Program-made: the position numbers and the translations under genes
Source of the DNA: Chloroflexota bacterium
GTDB taxonomy: Bacteria > Chloroflexota > Dormibacteria > Dormibacterales > Dormibacteraceae
Assembly (NCBI GenBank): GCA_005880315.1
Contig: VBHB01000080.1
Location: forward strand, 1-45,644
Reading direction: 5' to 3'
DNA length: 45,644 bases
Shown here: piece after piece, positions 44,248-45,644 of the stretch
Numbering within the stretch: position 1 is the stretch's first letter
Layout: every line of letters starts with the position of its first letter
Notes under the pieces: generated by a model
What the model saw: only the letters and a program-made list of their open reading frames with translations
What the model was told of the DNA's origin: nothing
The model's database searches: none

Positions 44248-45644
44248 GGGCACAGCCGGCACCGCCTCCGGTCCGGACGCGCCTCGAACCGACCCGACCT
44301 CACCCCCGCCGCCACCTCGCTGCCCTGCCGCGTGGCCTCTGCGAGGAGCGAGCTGGTGTGGTCGACGCGCACTGATTCGCCCGACGCCAGATAAGCGATC
44401 TCGAGCTCCACGGGTTCGAGCTTCAAGGCCTCGCTCGCGCCGAGGGCGTACAGGGCGACCTGCAGGTCACGGCGGCCGCGGGAAATGTGACGCCCGGTCT
44501 TGTAGTCGATGATTCGCCAGGCGTCGTGCGTGCGGTCGATGCGGTCGACGACGCCAGTGAGCACCCAGCCGTCGACAGTTACGGTGAACGGCTGCTCGAG
44601 GTGAGCAGGCAGTCCATCGAGACCGCCCGACTTGCGATATGCCTCCAGCTGCGCGGCTCCGTTGCGCTCGAAGGTCGCCGCTCGGCGCGCGTCGGGAAAC
44701 GCGGTCGCGGTCCACACCTCGCGATGGATCGACCGGAGCATCGCCGACGAGACGTCAGCTCCGTTACGTCGCGCCTCGCCTGCGCGGCGGAGCGTCTCGT
44801 GCATGATCACGCCCTGGACCGCCTCGGCGCTCTGCTCCGCGGGCAGGCGCTGGACGTGCCGATACCAGTACTGCCGAGGGCAATCCCGGTAAGCCGTAAT
44901 AGAAGAGAAGGAGAGTGCGAGCGGCCAATCACCCTCCCCGCTCGCGGGGAGGGCCGGGGGTGGGGGTGCTGGCATCGCGGCGACGTCTGTGAGCAGAACG
45001 ACGCGACTCCCAGCAGCTCTCACCTCCTCGAGAAATCTCGAATCGCGCCAACGCCGCCCTCCTTCGTAATGCGCCGCCCGCGTGAGATAGAGGTACCGCT
45101 TCGCTCGCGTCATGGCGACGTACAGCAGGCGGCGCTCCTCAGCGGCAACGTCCTCACGGCCGCGTACCAGAGGCTCCAGGACAGCCGGTGGCAGCTCGAA
45201 CCGAGGCGATCTTCCCGACTGGGGGAGCCTTCCCTCGACGAGGCCGGGCACGAAAACGGCGTCGAACTCGAGACCCTTGGCCTGGTGAATCGTCATCACG
45301 TGGATAGCGTCCCCAAGCCCCTCCACCTCCGCGGGCCTCTCGTCCTCTTGCGACAGCAAAACAAGGTCCAGGTGGCGCATGTAAGCCTCGAGCGAACGAT
45401 CGGGGGACACCTCACAGAACTCAGCGATGAGCTCCGCGAGGCGGCTCACGTTGGCCACCGCGCGCGCGGCTTCGCTGGCCTCGAGCGTCGACGACAGAAC
45501 CTCGAGGTAGCGCGTCCTGTTCATGACTTCAAAAACCAGGTCGCGAACGTCAAGGACCGGCACCGCAGCCGACAGCTCAATGAGCAGCCGCGCGAAGGAC
45601 GACGAAGGAGCCCACTCGGCGAGGGCGTCTAGCGGCGTCGACCC
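44217..45644 (-). CDS. UvrD-type helicase with C-terminal PD-(D/E)XK nuclease, C-terminal part (runs off window)
   Basis: The frame is open to the window edge, so at least 475 C-terminal residues are seen of a larger superfamily 1 helicase-nuclease of the AddAB/AdnAB or PcrA-nuclease type. Helicase motif V is in VMTIHQAKGLEFDAVFVPGL and motif VI in ERRLLYVAMTRAKRYLYL. A Pro-rich linker precedes a PD-(D/E)XK nuclease: SFSSITAYRDCPRQYWYRH, GVVDRIDR and IIDYKTGR (catalytic Asp and Lys). Cys residues in RDCPRQYW and CRLCPYRLVC can hold the 4Fe-4S cluster common to this family. It probably resects or unwinds DNA in recombination repair. A perfect palindrome is inserted in the linker. Confidence 0.9.
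   Translation of the reverse strand, partial: GSTPLDALAEWAPSSSFARLLIELSAAVPVLDVRDLVFEVMNRTRYLEVLSSTLEASEAARAVANVSRLAELIAEFCEVSPDRSLEAYMRHLDLVLLSQEDERPAEVEGLGDAIHVMTIHQAKGLEFDAVFVPGLVEGRLPQSGRSPRFELPPAVLEPLVRGREDVAAEERRLLYVAMTRAKRYLYLTRAAHYEGGRRWRDSRFLEEVRAAGSRVVLLTDVAAMPAPPPPALPASGEGDWPLALSFSSITAYRDCPRQYWYRHVQRLPAEQSAEAVQGVIMHETLRRAGEARRNGADVSSAMLRSIHREVWTATAFPDARRAATFERNGAAQLEAYRKSGGLDGLPAHLEQPFTVTVDGWVLTGVVDRIDRTHDAWRIIDYKTGRHISRGRRDLQVALYALGASEALKLEPVELEIAYLASGESVRVDHTSSLLAEATRQGSEVAAGVRSGRFEARPDRRRCRLCPYRLVCAEAL
44932..44953. repeat. Perfect 10-bp inverted repeat inside the helicase-nuclease gene
   Basis: CCCTCCCCGC, centre TC, GCGGGGAGGG. It encodes LPASGEG in the Pro-rich linker between helicase and nuclease domains. 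The same kind of GC-rich palindrome occurs as an interspersed repeat in many genomes; here it sits in-frame at a tolerant interdomain site. Confidence 0.55.

Noticed and set aside
1-45644. CRISPR array, insertion sequence, prophage or tRNA/rRNA gene
   Set aside because: No regularly spaced repeats, transposase or integrase motifs, phage genes or recognisable tRNA cloverleaf were seen on either strand by reading.

Overview
The window is high-GC, gene-dense chromosomal DNA from a free-living bacterium. Genes are short-spaced, many overlap by 4 nt (ATGA, GTGA, TTGA), and no rRNA, tRNA, CRISPR array, phage or insertion sequence was found. The gene mix (FemAB-type peptidoglycan enzyme, MshA-like glycosyltransferase, Mut7-C RNase, DUF4388 protein, LarB, Pit with two DUF47 proteins) and the many TAnnnT boxes lying 6-8 nt before start codons point to a Terrabacteria lineage such as Dormibacterota or Chloroflexota; Actinomycetota is possible. 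This placement is inference; there is no phylogenetic marker beyond rsmG.

Layout. 1-2.6 kb: a partial aldo/keto reductase, a small Cys/His protein, a lipoprotein and an AlkZ-type protein. 2.6-9.4 kb: a minus-strand branched-chain amino acid type ABC operon (binding protein, LivH, LivM, a fused LivG-LivF ATPase) that continues without a gap into a secreted Gly-Phe-rich surface protein and a zinc-ribbon membrane protein. 9.5-10.8 kb: nicotinate phosphoribosyltransferase. 10.9-16.1 kb: 5-oxoprolinase genes split into pxpBC (plus) and pxpA (minus, with moaC and a MoaB/Mog protein). The two halves converge on a peroxiredoxin whose peroxidatic cysteine codon is an in-frame TGA followed by a SECIS-like hairpin: a probable selenoprotein, and the most notable item here. 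16.1-20.8 kb: HAD hydrolase, LarB, Mut7-C, cupin, zinc ribbon, and a cysteine desulfurase-XdhC pair for molybdenum cofactor sulfuration. 20.9-24.9 kb: Ser/Thr kinase, lysA, fmdB, rsmG.

25-29 kb is a phosphate locus: two DUF47 paralogues, a Pit transporter, phoU, and an unusual fusion of a degenerate receiver, a PhoB-type winged helix and an ArsC/LMW-phosphatase domain. An 11-bp-period TTAAC repeat sits between the divergent phoU and DUF47-pit units, where it can act as the -35 region for both. 29-34 kb: Nudix hydrolase, thiG-thiE-thiS, murE and folP-folK. 34-45.6 kb: a secreted phosphoesterase, a response regulator with Glu in place of the phospho-accepting Asp, FemAB and histidine phosphatase proteins, a DUF4388 protein, a beta-propeller lipoprotein, an MshA-like glycosyltransferase, a membrane cytochrome c, an MGDG-synthase-like glycosyltransferase and the C-terminal half of a UvrD-type helicase-nuclease.

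How parts may work together: moaC, MoaB/Mog, the cysteine desulfurase and XdhC all serve molybdenum hydroxylases; phoU, DUF47, Pit and the fusion regulator form one phosphate (possibly phosphate/arsenate) circuit; MurE, LysA and the FemAB protein shape the cell wall. The selenoprotein call needs selA/selB/selC/selD elsewhere in the genome, since none is in this window. No stretch over 300 bases lacks a gene.
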